Positions 7,634 through 15,097 of a stretch of DNA of 36,615 nucleotides are shown piece after piece; positions within the stretch are counted from its first letter, which is position 1, and the number at the start of each line of letters is the position of its first letter. Origin of the DNA: Aphodoplasma sp045626925. Lineage in GTDB: Bacteria > Bacillota > Clostridia > UBA1381 > UMGS1253. Both the position numbers and the translations under genes were made by a program. The notes under the pieces were generated by a model. That model searched no databases, had not been told where the DNA came from, and saw only the letters and a list, made by a program, of their open reading frames with translations. The stretch covers positions 1 through 36,615 of the forward strand of contig JAZUQZ010000030.1 of assembly GCA_045626925.1 (NCBI GenBank), written 5' to 3'.

Positions 7634-7662
7634 ATAGTATATGTAAATATCAAAATCGGCAA
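7634..7662 (-). promoter_or_regulatory. Promoter of the leader RNA / recombinase operon
   Basis: Minus-strand TTGCCG (7662-7657), 17-base spacer, TACTAT (7639-7634). The -35 is a 4/6 match and the -10 a 5/6 match. Its predicted start site coincides with the first hairpin of the leader. Confidence 0.5.
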
Positions 7663-7726
7663 ACTAATCTTTTAAATTATATGGACTTGACAAAAGTAAA
7701 ATGCAAGGGGCCCATCCATTTGTATT

Positions 7727-8524
7727 TTAAAATTTTATATATTTGAGCCAATTAATTAACAGACCTCCCCACTGACTTACATGCTTTGAAACCTCGTCAT
7801 CGGCTGTTGCAAGCCCCAATCCATGATGTCCATCTGGAAATATGTGACATTCAACCGGAACATCTACTGTTTTTAAACGTCTTGCATAGTCGATTGTGTT
7901 AATTACATTTACACCTTCATCCTCAAATGTATGCCAAATAAATGCTTTTGGAGTTTTTTCTGTTGCTATCAAGTCAGGTGATAATTCTTCGCCCATATCT
8001 GGCAGCAATTCGCCAAGCAAATTTTTTCCTGAACCAATATGTGCTTTGCCTTTTCCTAATAACTTTATTACGGGATAGCATAAAATCTGTGCATTCGGAA
8101 TAAAATCTTCTTTATCAATTTCGTCGATATTTTCAAACTCAATCGGCTCATAATATGTGGATGTCATAGCCGCAAGATGTCCACCCGCAGAAGAACCCAT
8201 TATTGCAATCTTATTTCTATCAATGTCATACTTGTCAGCATAAAAACGTACGAATCGAATTGCCCTGCGTGCATCTAATAGCGGCAGAGGAAATTTGTGC
8301 GGAGCAACACGATAGTCTAAAACAAAAGAAGTATAGCCATGCTCAGCTAAAAACTCCGCATAATTCTTACCTTCGTGCGCTGCTCTTCCGCTATATGCTC
8401 CGCCCGGACATATTACAACTGCTCCCATTGATGTCTTACAATCTGGCAGATATGCCGTCAGCATAGGAGTTTCCTTGCACATACCCGGTGCGTTTTCCCA
8501 TAAATTTATTGTTTCTACTCTCAT
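7727..8524 (-). CDS. Alpha/beta-hydrolase esterase (acetylxylan-esterase-like)
   Basis: A 265-residue cytoplasmic esterase of the BD-FAE/alpha-beta hydrolase-3 type, which removes acetyl or similar acyl groups from sugars. Visible features: oxyanion-hole region CPGGAYSGRAAHEG (39-52), nucleophile elbow GSSAGG with Ser112, the acid region WHTFEDE near 198-203, and DGHHGLGLA with catalytic His234. There is no signal peptide, so it probably acts on imported, de-esterified oligosaccharides. It lies downstream of fucU on the same strand, separated by 177 bases that include one copy of a 17-bp repeat. Its substrate is unknown. Confidence 0.85.
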   Translation of the reverse strand: MRVETINLWENAPGMCKETPMLTAYLPDCKTSMGAVVICPGGAYSGRAAHEGKNYAEFLAEHGYTSFVLDYRVAPHKFPLPLLDARRAIRFVRFYADKYDIDRNKIAIMGSSAGGHLAAMTSTYYEPIEFENIDEIDKEDFIPNAQILCYPVIKLLGKGKAHIGSGKNLLGELLPDMGEELSPDLIATEKTPKAFIWHTFEDEGVNVINTIDYARRLKTVDVPVECHIFPDGHHGLGLATADDEVSKHVSQWGGLLINWLKYIKF

Positions 8525-8557
8525 ACTGTCTTCTCCTTCTCATTTCTATAATGTTAA

Positions 8558-8574
8558 ACTCGTGTCAAGTCAGG
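8558..8574. repeat. 17-bp direct repeat, copy 2
   Basis: Exact copy of 7458-7474, lying 34 bases upstream of the esterase start. On the minus strand it reads CTGACTTGACACGAGT, which may contribute a -35 element. TATAG follows in the expected area, but the spacing is ambiguous. Confidence 0.6.
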
Positions 8575-8701
8575 TAAAAAAATCATTCCTTATTGTGAAA
8601 GATATATATTGCTATAGCAACTGCAAACCAGGTAGTATAACTACATATTTTACTCAGGAGTTATTTCGGTATTCTTATGTTTTATTTATTTAAAATGCAT
8701 T

Positions 8702-9142
8702 TTATTCTTTCACAACGCCCTTTTGGAGCATAATATTTGCATAAATTGCAGTTTCACCCGTAGCAATAACGGCATAAGCTTTTTTTGCTCTTTCGTAGAA
8801 CTCAAAACGCTCAACTTCTGCAAACGCCTTATCACCCCGGCTATCGGATGCTGCAACAATTTTTTTATACACATCCCAGATAGGAGTTTTTACATTATCA
8901 CCCGGCATAACCTGCATAAGTGATACAGGATTTTCTACATATGTATCAAGAGGGAATACTTTTAAAATTGCTTCGAGCATTTCAGGCACACCATGACCAT
9001 CGGCACGAATAACAATTGCATCCTTTCCCATTGTTTCTGATGGGAAGTTACCATCAGCAATTACGATTGTGTCGCTATGTCCCATTTCGCACAAAACCTT
9101 TAAAAGTTCAGGCGAAAGAATACTTGGAATTCCTTTAAGCAT
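8702..9142 (-). CDS. fucU: L-fucose mutarotase FucU (RbsD/FucU family)
   Basis: A 146-residue RbsD/FucU enzyme, which interconverts anomers of L-fucose or related sugars ahead of the isomerase. Family marks are LLKVLCEMGHSDTIVIADGNFP with His22 and Asp30, RADGHGVPEMLEAIL near 46-60 and ATGETAIYANIMLQKG at the end. The length (about 140-150) is normal. It has its own promoter and an AAAGGAGATATAG ribosome binding site. The fucI gene at 13.3-15.1 kb, on the same strand, supports a fucose rather than ribose assignment. The genes between the two appear rearranged. Confidence 0.9.
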   Translation of the reverse strand: MLKGIPSILSPELLKVLCEMGHSDTIVIADGNFPSETMGKDAIVIRADGHGVPEMLEAILKVFPLDTYVENPVSLMQVMPGDNVKTPIWDVYKKIVAASDSRGDKAFAEVERFEFYERAKKAYAVIATGETAIYANIMLQKGVVKE

Positions 9143-9205
9143 ATTCTATATCTCCTTTTTTAGTATATTTGACCGTCAATTTCTGCAAGTATTATTCACA
9201 CTGAA

Positions 9206-9234
9206 ATTCTATCACATATTACTTGAAAAAGCAA
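9206..9234 (-). promoter_or_regulatory. Promoter of fucU
   Basis: Minus-strand TTGCTT (9234-9229), 17-base spacer, TAGAAT (9211-9206), 63 bases before the fucU start and directly after the upstream terminator. Confidence 0.6.
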
Positions 9235-9238
9235 CATA

Positions 9239-9273
9239 AAAATAAGCGTCCACATTATGTGAACGCCTATTTT
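9239..9273 (-). terminator. Terminator after the sugar-binding protein gene
   Basis: Interrupted stem AAAATA/TATTTT, GCGT/ACGC and CACA/TGTG with a TTA loop, each block separated by one mismatch. It is flanked by A and T on the two sides, so it may work in both directions. Confidence 0.6.
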
Positions 9274-9305
9274 GTCAAATAAAAACGCAACGCAGTTTTT
9301 AAAAA

Positions 9306-10301
9306 TTATCCCTGATATACAAGGTTCTTTTCGATCATTTCATCAACATTTGTCGCATTCCACCATGCACCTGAAATGTCAACTTTTTCTGTAACTTCTT
9401 TACCTTCAAGAGCAAATACTGCCTGTTCAACAGCCTGGTAACCAATTTGGAAGGAATCCTGGGCAACTGCACCAATAAGTTTAGGACCAGTTGTTTTCTT
9501 CATCCATTCAATCTGCTTTGTGCCTGCATCATATCCTGCAAATTTAATTGCGTCATATTTTGTTCCTGCAGCACCGATAGCATCATAAACCTGTTTAACA
9601 ACGCCTTCGTTTGTCATGAAGATAGCTGATGCGCCTTTTTCGGCAAGCGCTTCCAAAGCTGCTTTGTATGCATTGTCAGCATCACCAGGTTTAACTTCCT
9701 TTTCGATTTTGTATTTACCTTTTGTAGAAGCCTCTGCATCTGCAAGCTCTATGAATTTATCAACAAAACCTGCTGCTCTGTCAATACCTGTCTGCGTTTC
9801 GTCGTGCTGAATAACACCAACAATGTATTTGTCAGATGCTGCGATTTCATCTTTTAGAGCTGAGAAGAAGTTCTCTGCTACTGTTCCAGCTGCGAGATAG
9901 TTACTTGTTGCAACATGTGCGCATAAAGGATTTTTGCCAGCTGCATCCAGGGCTGCAACATCATTTGCCCAGACACCACTATCAAACTGAACAACAGGAA
10001 TGTTGCTATCTTTAGCCTGTGTTAAAAGATCAACAAAGCCTTCACCGATAGTTGCCAAAACAACTGCTGATGCATTATTGGAAAGAGCTGTCTGAACCAT
10101 TTCCATCTGTGAAGGAAGGTCTTTAGCAGATTCACTTGCAGGGCCTCTGAATGTGATTTTGTAACCATATTTAGCACCTGCTGCTTCTGCACCTGCTTTT
10201 ACTGACTGCCAGAAAGCATGAGATTCACCTTTTGCAACTACTGCGATTGTTTTATCTCCCGCAACTTCACCTGAGCCACCGCAGCCTGCAAGAGTAAGCA
10301 T
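9306..10301 (-). CDS. Sugar ABC transporter substrate-binding protein, signal peptide truncated
   Basis: A 331-residue periplasmic-binding-protein type 1 (RbsB/xylose-like) solute-binding lipoprotein that would capture a sugar for an ABC importer. The mature part is complete: KTIAVVAKGESHAFW, PVVQFDSGVW and FAGYDAGTKQIEWMK. Only MLTLAGC remains before the lipobox cysteine (Cys7), so the basic and most of the hydrophobic part of the signal peptide is missing. A TAG stop lies three codons upstream in frame, so no longer start exists, and there is no good ribosome binding site. The ATG overlaps the stop of the ygjV 3' fragment by one base, marking a deletion or fusion junction. No permease or ATPase genes adjoin. 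It is probably not exported. Confidence 0.85.
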   Translation of the reverse strand: MLTLAGCGGSGEVAGDKTIAVVAKGESHAFWQSVKAGAEAAGAKYGYKITFRGPASESAKDLPSQMEMVQTALSNNASAVVLATIGEGFVDLLTQAKDSNIPVVQFDSGVWANDVAALDAAGKNPLCAHVATSNYLAAGTVAENFFSALKDEIAASDKYIVGVIQHDETQTGIDRAAGFVDKFIELADAEASTKGKYKIEKEVKPGDADNAYKAALEALAEKGASAIFMTNEGVVKQVYDAIGAAGTKYDAIKFAGYDAGTKQIEWMKKTTGPKLIGAVAQDSFQIGYQAVEQAVFALEGKEVTEKVDISGAWWNATNVDEMIEKNLVYQG

Positions 10302-10651
10302 TAATTTCTATTTTCGCCCTTAAATCTTATCAACGAAACGATTACAGATGTCATATTGAAAATTTCCGCCAATATTCCTCCCAATGTGAAATTAAAAACA
10401 TTATGTATAAGCCACGACGGTGAAAGTGCACCAACCTGAAAATATCTTATTAGCTTTCCGTTTTCATTCCACATAAATATGCTCATTATTAAAAGTGAAA
10501 TATATGGGAGTGTGGTATATATAATCTGCAGAACATCACCCTTGATTAAAGTGAGGGAATAAACATATGCCGCAGTGAACAACAGCTCTACAAGCATAGG
10601 TTTCCATATTTTATCATCTTTCTTCATATAGAGCAAACCTCTTATGAGAAT
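10301..10651 (-). pseudogene. 3' part of an interrupted ygjV-family membrane gene
   Basis: Encodes the C-terminal two thirds of a YgjV-type inner-membrane protein. From the breakpoint it reads ILIRGLLYMKKDDKIWKP and continues with membrane segments to SPSWLIHNVFNFTLGGILAE and IVSLIRF, typical of the family's end. The frame is open from the insertion point only via a TTG or internal ATG, with no ribosome binding site. The missing N-terminal part is at 12906-13100. Removing the intervening DNA and one copy of the 8-bp duplication joins the two halves in frame (NLT-ILI-RGLLY) to give about 175 residues, the normal family size. The stop overlaps the next gene's ATG. Confidence 0.8.
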
Positions 10652-10692
10652 TAATTAACTTTATTTTCTGTGGAATAATTTTTTCTTGAAAT
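10652..10692. repeat. Left terminal inverted repeat of the insertion
   Basis: Reads inwards with TAACT at 10656-10660, ATTTTCTGTG at 10663-10672, then AAT, TTTTC and TTGAAAT. The same blocks in the same order occur inwards from the right end. The outermost 4 bases differ between the ends. Confidence 0.7.
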
Positions 10693-10724
10693 TACAACAA
10701 AAATTGATGTTTGTATAAAGAAAA

Positions 10725-10761
10725 TATGCACCCCAAAAGTGTTTAACTATTGGGGTGCATA
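10725..10761 (-). terminator. Terminator of the insertion's cargo operon
   Basis: A perfect 12-bp stem (TATGCACCCCAA/TTGGGGTGCATA) with a 13-base loop is followed on the minus strand by TTTTCTTTAT. It ends the operon before it reaches the ygjV fragment. Confidence 0.85.
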
Positions 10762-10848
10762 CCGATTTGCTACTTTGCCCGTTATATACTTTATCAATAA
10801 CTTTTATGCTGCTATTTAACTATTCATAAAACTGCTAAAAAATAATTC

Positions 10849-11364
10849 TTATTTTAAATCGCGAGAATTAGAGTTATATGACAATAATACACAAGCTGAC
10901 TTCGCATCAACAACCACAAATTGTTTGGTTAGAGCCGTTTTTTCTCGTTCTTCATTAGTAATACTTGGAGAACCAGACCTTGTAATGTATAAGTCGCCAA
11001 ACTCTACAATATAAACAGGGGTATTTTCTAAATATCCTTTTGCCTTTAATTCAGAATTATTTTTAAGTGCCTCCTCGCTAAAGAGATTATAACCTCCAAA
11101 AGTAAATGAAACTAATTCATTGGAATTGATTGGCTTTCCGGATAGTTCGGGAAATTCTTTGATAGCGCTTTTAGCCGCTTCGTCAGGGGTAATAACTTTT
11201 GATTTTTCATAGTATTCTGTAATTTGAATTCCCGGTAACACCTCTTTATTATAAGAATCATCAGTCTTACTATAAAGCACTCCGTTTGCAAAAACAGAAC
11301 CAATCGCTATAATCATTATCACAAATATAATTGAAATGAATGCTGTTGTTTTTGTCTTTTTCAT
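10849..11364 (-). CDS. Secreted or membrane-anchored protein of unknown function (cargo)
   Basis: A 171-residue protein with a basic N-terminus and one hydrophobic segment (about 7-27), possibly ending at VFANG as a signal peptide. The rest is soluble. The region ITPDEAAKSAIKEFPEL ... PVYIVEFGD ... FVVVDAKSACVLLSYN loosely resembles PepSY-like extracellular domains (helix with Asp/Glu-Ala, then two strands), but this is weak. Ribosome binding site AAAGGAGATAG precedes ATG. It is the last gene of the inserted cargo operon, 88 bases after the 225-residue secreted protein, and is followed by a strong terminator. No function is claimed. Confidence 0.65.
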   Translation of the reverse strand: MKKTKTTAFISIIFVIMIIAIGSVFANGVLYSKTDDSYNKEVLPGIQITEYYEKSKVITPDEAAKSAIKEFPELSGKPINSNELVSFTFGGYNLFSEEALKNNSELKAKGYLENTPVYIVEFGDLYITRSGSPSITNEEREKTALTKQFVVVDAKSACVLLSYNSNSRDLK

Positions 11365-11452
11365 AACACTATCTCCTTTAACAAATTCTTTGCCGACAAA
11401 TATTTTACGTTTATATGTATTCCATGTCGTTTTTTAAGACTCTATTAAAACT

Positions 11453-12130
11453 TTAACGCCGTTTGTCCCATATATCAAACCGGTAGTTGTTACCAGAATT
11501 AAAATATGTTGTATCAAGTCCGGCATTTGTATCTTGTTGCCACTCTGACATTAATGTTATTGGAGTCCAGGCGCCATTTAAGCGATATTGGGGGACATCA
11601 ATTCTTTCGTGGTTAGCTTGAGTGCCTGGAAAATAAGTCCCAGAAGATAGTGGAGTACCATTTCGTTCCCCGAAGTAAGAAGCAGTAGTTACCAGACGCC
11701 AATCTAAAACTTGCATGCCAATTTGCGCACCATCAACTTTGCCATATACATCATTACCTGAACCAAAACCAATCATGTAAGTGTGTTTTGAGTTTGTAGC
11801 AGGTCCTGTTGTGGATGTAATCCTGCTCCAGTCCGTTGAAGTGTTACTGTATTCGAAAAAATATCGACGATCAGAATAACCAGTTCTTTTTATCCAGCCA
11901 ACTTGTGCATATTTATATATGGTATTTCCTGTAAGCATCGTCCATATACAACTTATGTTATCCCCAGAAGAAGCTACCGGTGGATCAGAATATGTGGTAA
12001 TTTCACAATAAGCACCACTTGTTGAACCATCTACTATCTTACCCCCGCCTACATGTGCTGCATACGAATTAGTAGCAAAAGATAGAATTAATAAAAATGT
12101 AAATAAAAATCTTAAAAATTTTCTTTTCAT
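11453..12130 (-). CDS. Secreted protein of unknown function (cargo)
   Basis: A 225-residue protein with a clear Sec signal peptide: MKRKFLRFL, a hydrophobic core, then SYAA with cleavage about residue 25. The mature part is rich in Gly, Ser, Thr, Tyr and Trp, with motifs such as YKYAQVGWIKRTGYSDRRYF and FGSGNDVYGKVDGAQIG, suggesting a beta-rich extracellular fold, possibly a surface or carbohydrate-contacting protein. It has only a few cysteines. AGGAG lies 12 bases before ATG. It is the main gene of the insertion in ygjV and follows a 330-base 5' region containing a promoter, a 26-aa ORF and an A/T-rich hairpin. I do not recognise a family. Confidence 0.7.
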   Translation of the reverse strand: MKRKFLRFLFTFLLILSFATNSYAAHVGGGKIVDGSTSGAYCEITTYSDPPVASSGDNISCIWTMLTGNTIYKYAQVGWIKRTGYSDRRYFFEYSNTSTDWSRITSTTGPATNSKHTYMIGFGSGNDVYGKVDGAQIGMQVLDWRLVTTASYFGERNGTPLSSGTYFPGTQANHERIDVPQYRLNGAWTPITLMSEWQQDTNAGLDTTYFNSGNNYRFDIWDKRR

Positions 12131-12286
12131 AATGCATATACTCTCCTATAATTTTTTGTTTTTAAAATTAAGGTAACCTTTCTCATATTTTACAAGATTT
12201 AGTTTCCTTGTTTTTACAGTTTCTGTTAAAACGAAATATTCATTGCCCGCTGAAACCATCCTTCTCGTTCCGAATCTCACTAAACA

Positions 12287-12310
12287 CGTTTTTTTAATAA
12301 TAAAAAAACG
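12287..12310. other. A/T-rich perfect hairpin in the cargo operon leader
   Basis: Nine-bp perfect stem CGTTTTTTT/AAAAAAACG with a 6-base loop, between the 26-aa ORF and the 225-aa gene. Both arms are homopolymeric. It could pause or attenuate transcription. The rest of 12131-12378 shows nothing else clear. Confidence 0.4.
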
Positions 12311-12378
12311 CGCAAATCAATCCTCTGCCATTCAAAAAGGCTTGACTTACACGTTACATTGCAAACTTTATTTATTTT

Positions 12379-12459
12379 TCACATCTCTATATCATCAGAG
12401 AAACATAACCAAAGCTGCAACTTAAGCAAGACAAACCTCTTTGAAAAATTACTTACCAT
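12379..12459 (-). CDS. 26-residue small ORF, possible leader peptide
   Basis: ATG at 12459 is preceded by GGGGGAGATACCA, a strong ribosome binding site, and lies 35 bases downstream of a consensus promoter. The peptide begins MVSNFSKRFV, has a hydrophobic middle (LLKLQLWLCF) and ends DDIEM. It is the first translatable unit of the insertion's transcript. It may be a leader peptide or a small membrane-active peptide; no family is recognised. Confidence 0.45.
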   Translation of the reverse strand: MVSNFSKRFVLLKLQLWLCFSDDIEM

Positions 12460-12493
12460 TGGTATCTCCCCCTTTTCTTTATTTGTTGGTTTT

Positions 12494-12522
12494 ATTATAA
12501 CATATATTTTCCTAAATTGCAA
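12494..12522 (-). promoter_or_regulatory. Promoter of the insertion's cargo operon
   Basis: Minus-strand TTGCAA (12522-12517), 17-base spacer, perfect TATAAT (12499-12494). Together with the terminator at 10725-10761 it makes the cargo a self-contained transcription unit. Confidence 0.75.
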
Positions 12523-12870
12523 GTACGTTTAGATATTTTTTTCCATTTTTTAATACCCTTAACTTGTTTTGCAAAATTATTTATATTAAAAGTTTTTATT
12601 CTATGCTTATCTCCTTCTAGTGGATATCCCTGAAGAAGGAAAAAAACCATCACTTTTATATATTTGCCTATTAATTTTTCTAAAAAACTATGCGTTTTAG
12701 GGGCAAAAATCAGCAAAAAAGTGTGGTGGAAATCTTCTACAATTTTCCACCACCTATAAATGAGATTTTCAAAAAAGCCTCGTCCGATTGTCAAGCCAAG
12801 TGCAACACTTTTAGTCAACACAATCAACTTTTCGCAAATGATTACATATTAACCATAAAATCTTTTCGAG
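12523..12870. other. Non-coding subterminal part of the insertion
   Basis: No supported gene. It holds one perfect 10-bp hairpin (GTGGTGGAAA/TTTCCACCAC, 12723-12753, 11-base loop). An open frame here uses TTG, lacks a ribosome binding site and runs through the promoter. It may be the remnant of transposase-end DNA. Confidence 0.4.
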
Positions 12871-12912
12871 ATTTCAACGAAAAGTCGATTTCACAGAAAA
12901 TCGAGTTATAGG
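12871..12912. repeat. Right terminal inverted repeat of the insertion
   Basis: Read inwards on the minus strand it shows TAACT, ATTTTCTGTG, AAT, TTTTC and TTGAAAT at the same offsets as the left end, with a one-base gap late on. Adjacent to the 8-bp duplication at 12913-12920. Confidence 0.7.
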
Positions 12913-13100
12913 ATGAGAATAGTGAGATTAAAAAACGCTCCACCATATGCACCAATAAGGAGAAAGTTTATGAAAAACATCATGCCCCCTATTCCCTGCA
13001 CAAAAACCAATTTTTTACTGTTTTTACATTGAAAGGACAAAACAAATATCAAAAGTCCAAACACACCAAAAACCTGTCCTATGATTTCCTCAATCCCCAT
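12906..13100 (-). pseudogene. 5' part of the interrupted ygjV-family gene
   Basis: Starts normally (AGGTGAAAAA then ATG) and encodes the family N-terminus: GQVFGVFGLLIFVLSFQCKN and GGMMFFINFLLIGAYGGAFF, two membrane segments. After NLTIL the frame runs into the insertion and stops four bases into it via ILIL and TAA. The product would be 64 residues against about 180 expected. The fragment continues at 10301-10651. Confidence 0.8.
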
Positions 13101-13258
13101 TTTTTCACCTCATTTAAATATTCGCATTTTCCTTTTTGATTTGTCCATACAACAAAATCAACATAGAATGCAGTGATAAGCATGTTGGAAACTAAAACCT
13201 TAACGGCTTTTCAATCGAAATATATTATACTTTTTTCATATGCTTGTTTTTATACAAA

Positions 13259-15061
13259 TTATCTTATGTTTTTATACATAGGTCCGTATGTTTGACAAGC
13301 TCTGTAATCCTGACCTTCTTTATCCATGCCAAATGCATTCCATGATGCAGGTCTGAAGATTTTTTCTTCAGGTACATTATGCATGGAAACAGGAATACGA
13401 AGAATTGAGCACAGTGTGATAAGGTCTGCACCTATATGACCATAACTGATTGCTCCGTGATTTGCACCCCAGTTATTCATTACATCATATGCGGTTTTAA
13501 ATGCACCTTCTCCTGTTACTCTTGGCGCAAACCATGTGCAAGGCCATGTGTAGTCTGTTCTCTTCCATAAGATATCGGACACTTCGTCAGGAAGATTAAC
13601 TGTCCATCCTTCTGCGATCTGAATAACAGGACCAATACCTTTAACAAGGTTGAGCCTGATCATTGTTACAGGCATTTCGCTTCTTGTTAAGAATCTTGAA
13701 GAGAAACCGCCACCTCTGAAATAGCCTAAATCAGCCATATTCCATGTGGTTTCATTCATAATGGTATCTATATCTTTATCGTTTATATCATACCATTCTT
13801 TCATCACATATTCACCATTTTCATCTTTCACCTGTCCGCACGCATCGAGACAACATGCACCTGAGTTTATAAGATGAATAAATCCGTCTGATTCTTTTGC
13901 TTTTCCTTCTATATCGTAGTTGGTTGCTTTCTTAACAGCATCTGCACTCCAGTATGTTCTCACATCTGCAAACATCTGTGCTCTGTTTGTGAGAAGCTTT
14001 CCGAAAAGCATTCCGAGACCGTTTAATACATCATTTTCTGTTGCAAGAATATACGGTTCTCTTGCTCCGTTCCAGTCGAATGATGTGTTGAGCATAGCTT
14101 CGGGGAAATCACAGTTGGGATAGAAATCCGTCCACTGACGCTGTCCCTGAAAACCTGCCGCAATTGCATTATGACCTACTCTTTCTTCTTCACAGCCTTC
14201 AGGAAGATTTTCATTGCCATTCATAAGGTCTTTTATAATGCACATCATTTTAACAACGAAAGCAAACTGTTCTTCTTTTTCTTCATCACTTATCTGCATT
14301 TCAACAGGGTTTTTATCAAAGCCCATTTTGCATTTTTCTTTTGCCCATTTCAATGCCTTGTCGAATTCTGCTTTATCGTAGATACCTTCTGTCATTCTTC
14401 TTATAATTTCAACTTCGTCAACAGACTCAACCCTCATACCAAGATATTCTTCAATGAATGCAGGGTCGATTATAGAACCGCCAATACCCATACAAACTGA
14501 ACCTATCTGAAGATATGATTTACCTCTCATTGTTGCAGCTGCAACTGCAGCGCGAGCAAAACGCAAAATTTTTTCTGCAACATCATCAGGAATTGATGTG
14601 TCGTCTGCATTCTGAACATCGTGTCCGTATATGCCGAAAGCGGGAAGTCCTTTTTGTGCATGACTTGCCAATACTGCTGCAAGATAAACAGCGCCCGGGC
14701 GTTCTGTTCCGTTAAAGCCCCAAACACCTTTTATTGTCATAGGATCCATATCCATTGTTTCGCTACCATAGCACCAGCAAGGTGTAACAGTAAGTGTGAT
14801 GTCAACACCTTCTCTTTTAAACTTTTCCGCACAGGCTGCTGCTTCCGGAACTCTGCCTATTGTTGTGTCGGCAATTATAACCTTTACAGGTTCACCATTA
14901 GAATATTTAAGATTTGATGAAATGAGCTCTGCCGCTGCCTTTGCCATATTCATGGTCTGGTCTTCCAAAGATTCTCTTACTTTTAGCGGACCTCTTCTTC
15001 CGTCAATAGTAGGACGGATACCAATTACGGGATATTCTCCTATCAATCTACTTTTAGCCAT
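13259..15061 (-). CDS. fucI: L-fucose isomerase
   Basis: A 600-residue cytoplasmic ketol isomerase converting L-fucose to L-fuculose (often also D-arabinose), with Mn2+. The length is close to E. coli FucI (591). Catalytic and metal ligands are present: Glu342 in ATENDVLNG, Asp366 in FADVRTYW and the histidines of NHGAISYGH (535, 542). The start GYPVIGIRPTIDGR-type segment (EYPVIGIRPTIDGRRG) is also typical. The ribosome binding site is AGGAGG. It is divergent from an AraC regulator with a symmetrical promoter region between. Kinase and aldolase genes (fucK/fucA) are not in the window. fucU lies 4 kb downstream past a rearranged stretch. Confidence 0.95.
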   Translation of the reverse strand: MAKSRLIGEYPVIGIRPTIDGRRGPLKVRESLEDQTMNMAKAAAELISSNLKYSNGEPVKVIIADTTIGRVPEAAACAEKFKREGVDITLTVTPCWCYGSETMDMDPMTIKGVWGFNGTERPGAVYLAAVLASHAQKGLPAFGIYGHDVQNADDTSIPDDVAEKILRFARAAVAAATMRGKSYLQIGSVCMGIGGSIIDPAFIEEYLGMRVESVDEVEIIRRMTEGIYDKAEFDKALKWAKEKCKMGFDKNPVEMQISDEEKEEQFAFVVKMMCIIKDLMNGNENLPEGCEEERVGHNAIAAGFQGQRQWTDFYPNCDFPEAMLNTSFDWNGAREPYILATENDVLNGLGMLFGKLLTNRAQMFADVRTYWSADAVKKATNYDIEGKAKESDGFIHLINSGACCLDACGQVKDENGEYVMKEWYDINDKDIDTIMNETTWNMADLGYFRGGGFSSRFLTRSEMPVTMIRLNLVKGIGPVIQIAEGWTVNLPDEVSDILWKRTDYTWPCTWFAPRVTGEGAFKTAYDVMNNWGANHGAISYGHIGADLITLCSILRIPVSMHNVPEEKIFRPASWNAFGMDKEGQDYRACQTYGPMYKNIR

Positions 15062-15097
15062 TTCAATTCCTCCTATTATATAAATTTAGTTAATATA

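Larger units (their letters stand above)
10644..12920. mobile_element. 2.26-kb non-autonomous transposon-like insertion in ygjV
   Basis: The insertion (10652-12912) is bounded by an 8-bp direct repeat, ATGAGAAT, at 10644-10651 and 12913-12920, consistent with target-site duplication. Its ends carry imperfect inverted repeats of about 42 bp. No transposase ORF is present. Inside, all on the minus strand, are a subterminal non-coding stretch, a promoter, a small ORF, two secreted-protein genes and a strong terminator. An 8-bp duplication is seen in several IS families, so the family cannot be named. Excision in silico restores the ygjV frame. Confidence 0.75.

Noticed and set aside
7969..7979. 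Third partial copy (11 bases) of the 17-bp repeat
   Set aside because: Inside the esterase coding sequence and much shorter; probably chance.
12495..12827. 110-codon minus-strand frame inside the insertion
   Set aside because: TTG start with no ribosome binding site, contains a perfect hairpin, and runs through the cargo promoter; composition is not protein-like.
14171..14500. 109-codon plus-strand frame opposite fucI
   Set aside because: Phe-rich antisense shadow of the isomerase gene.
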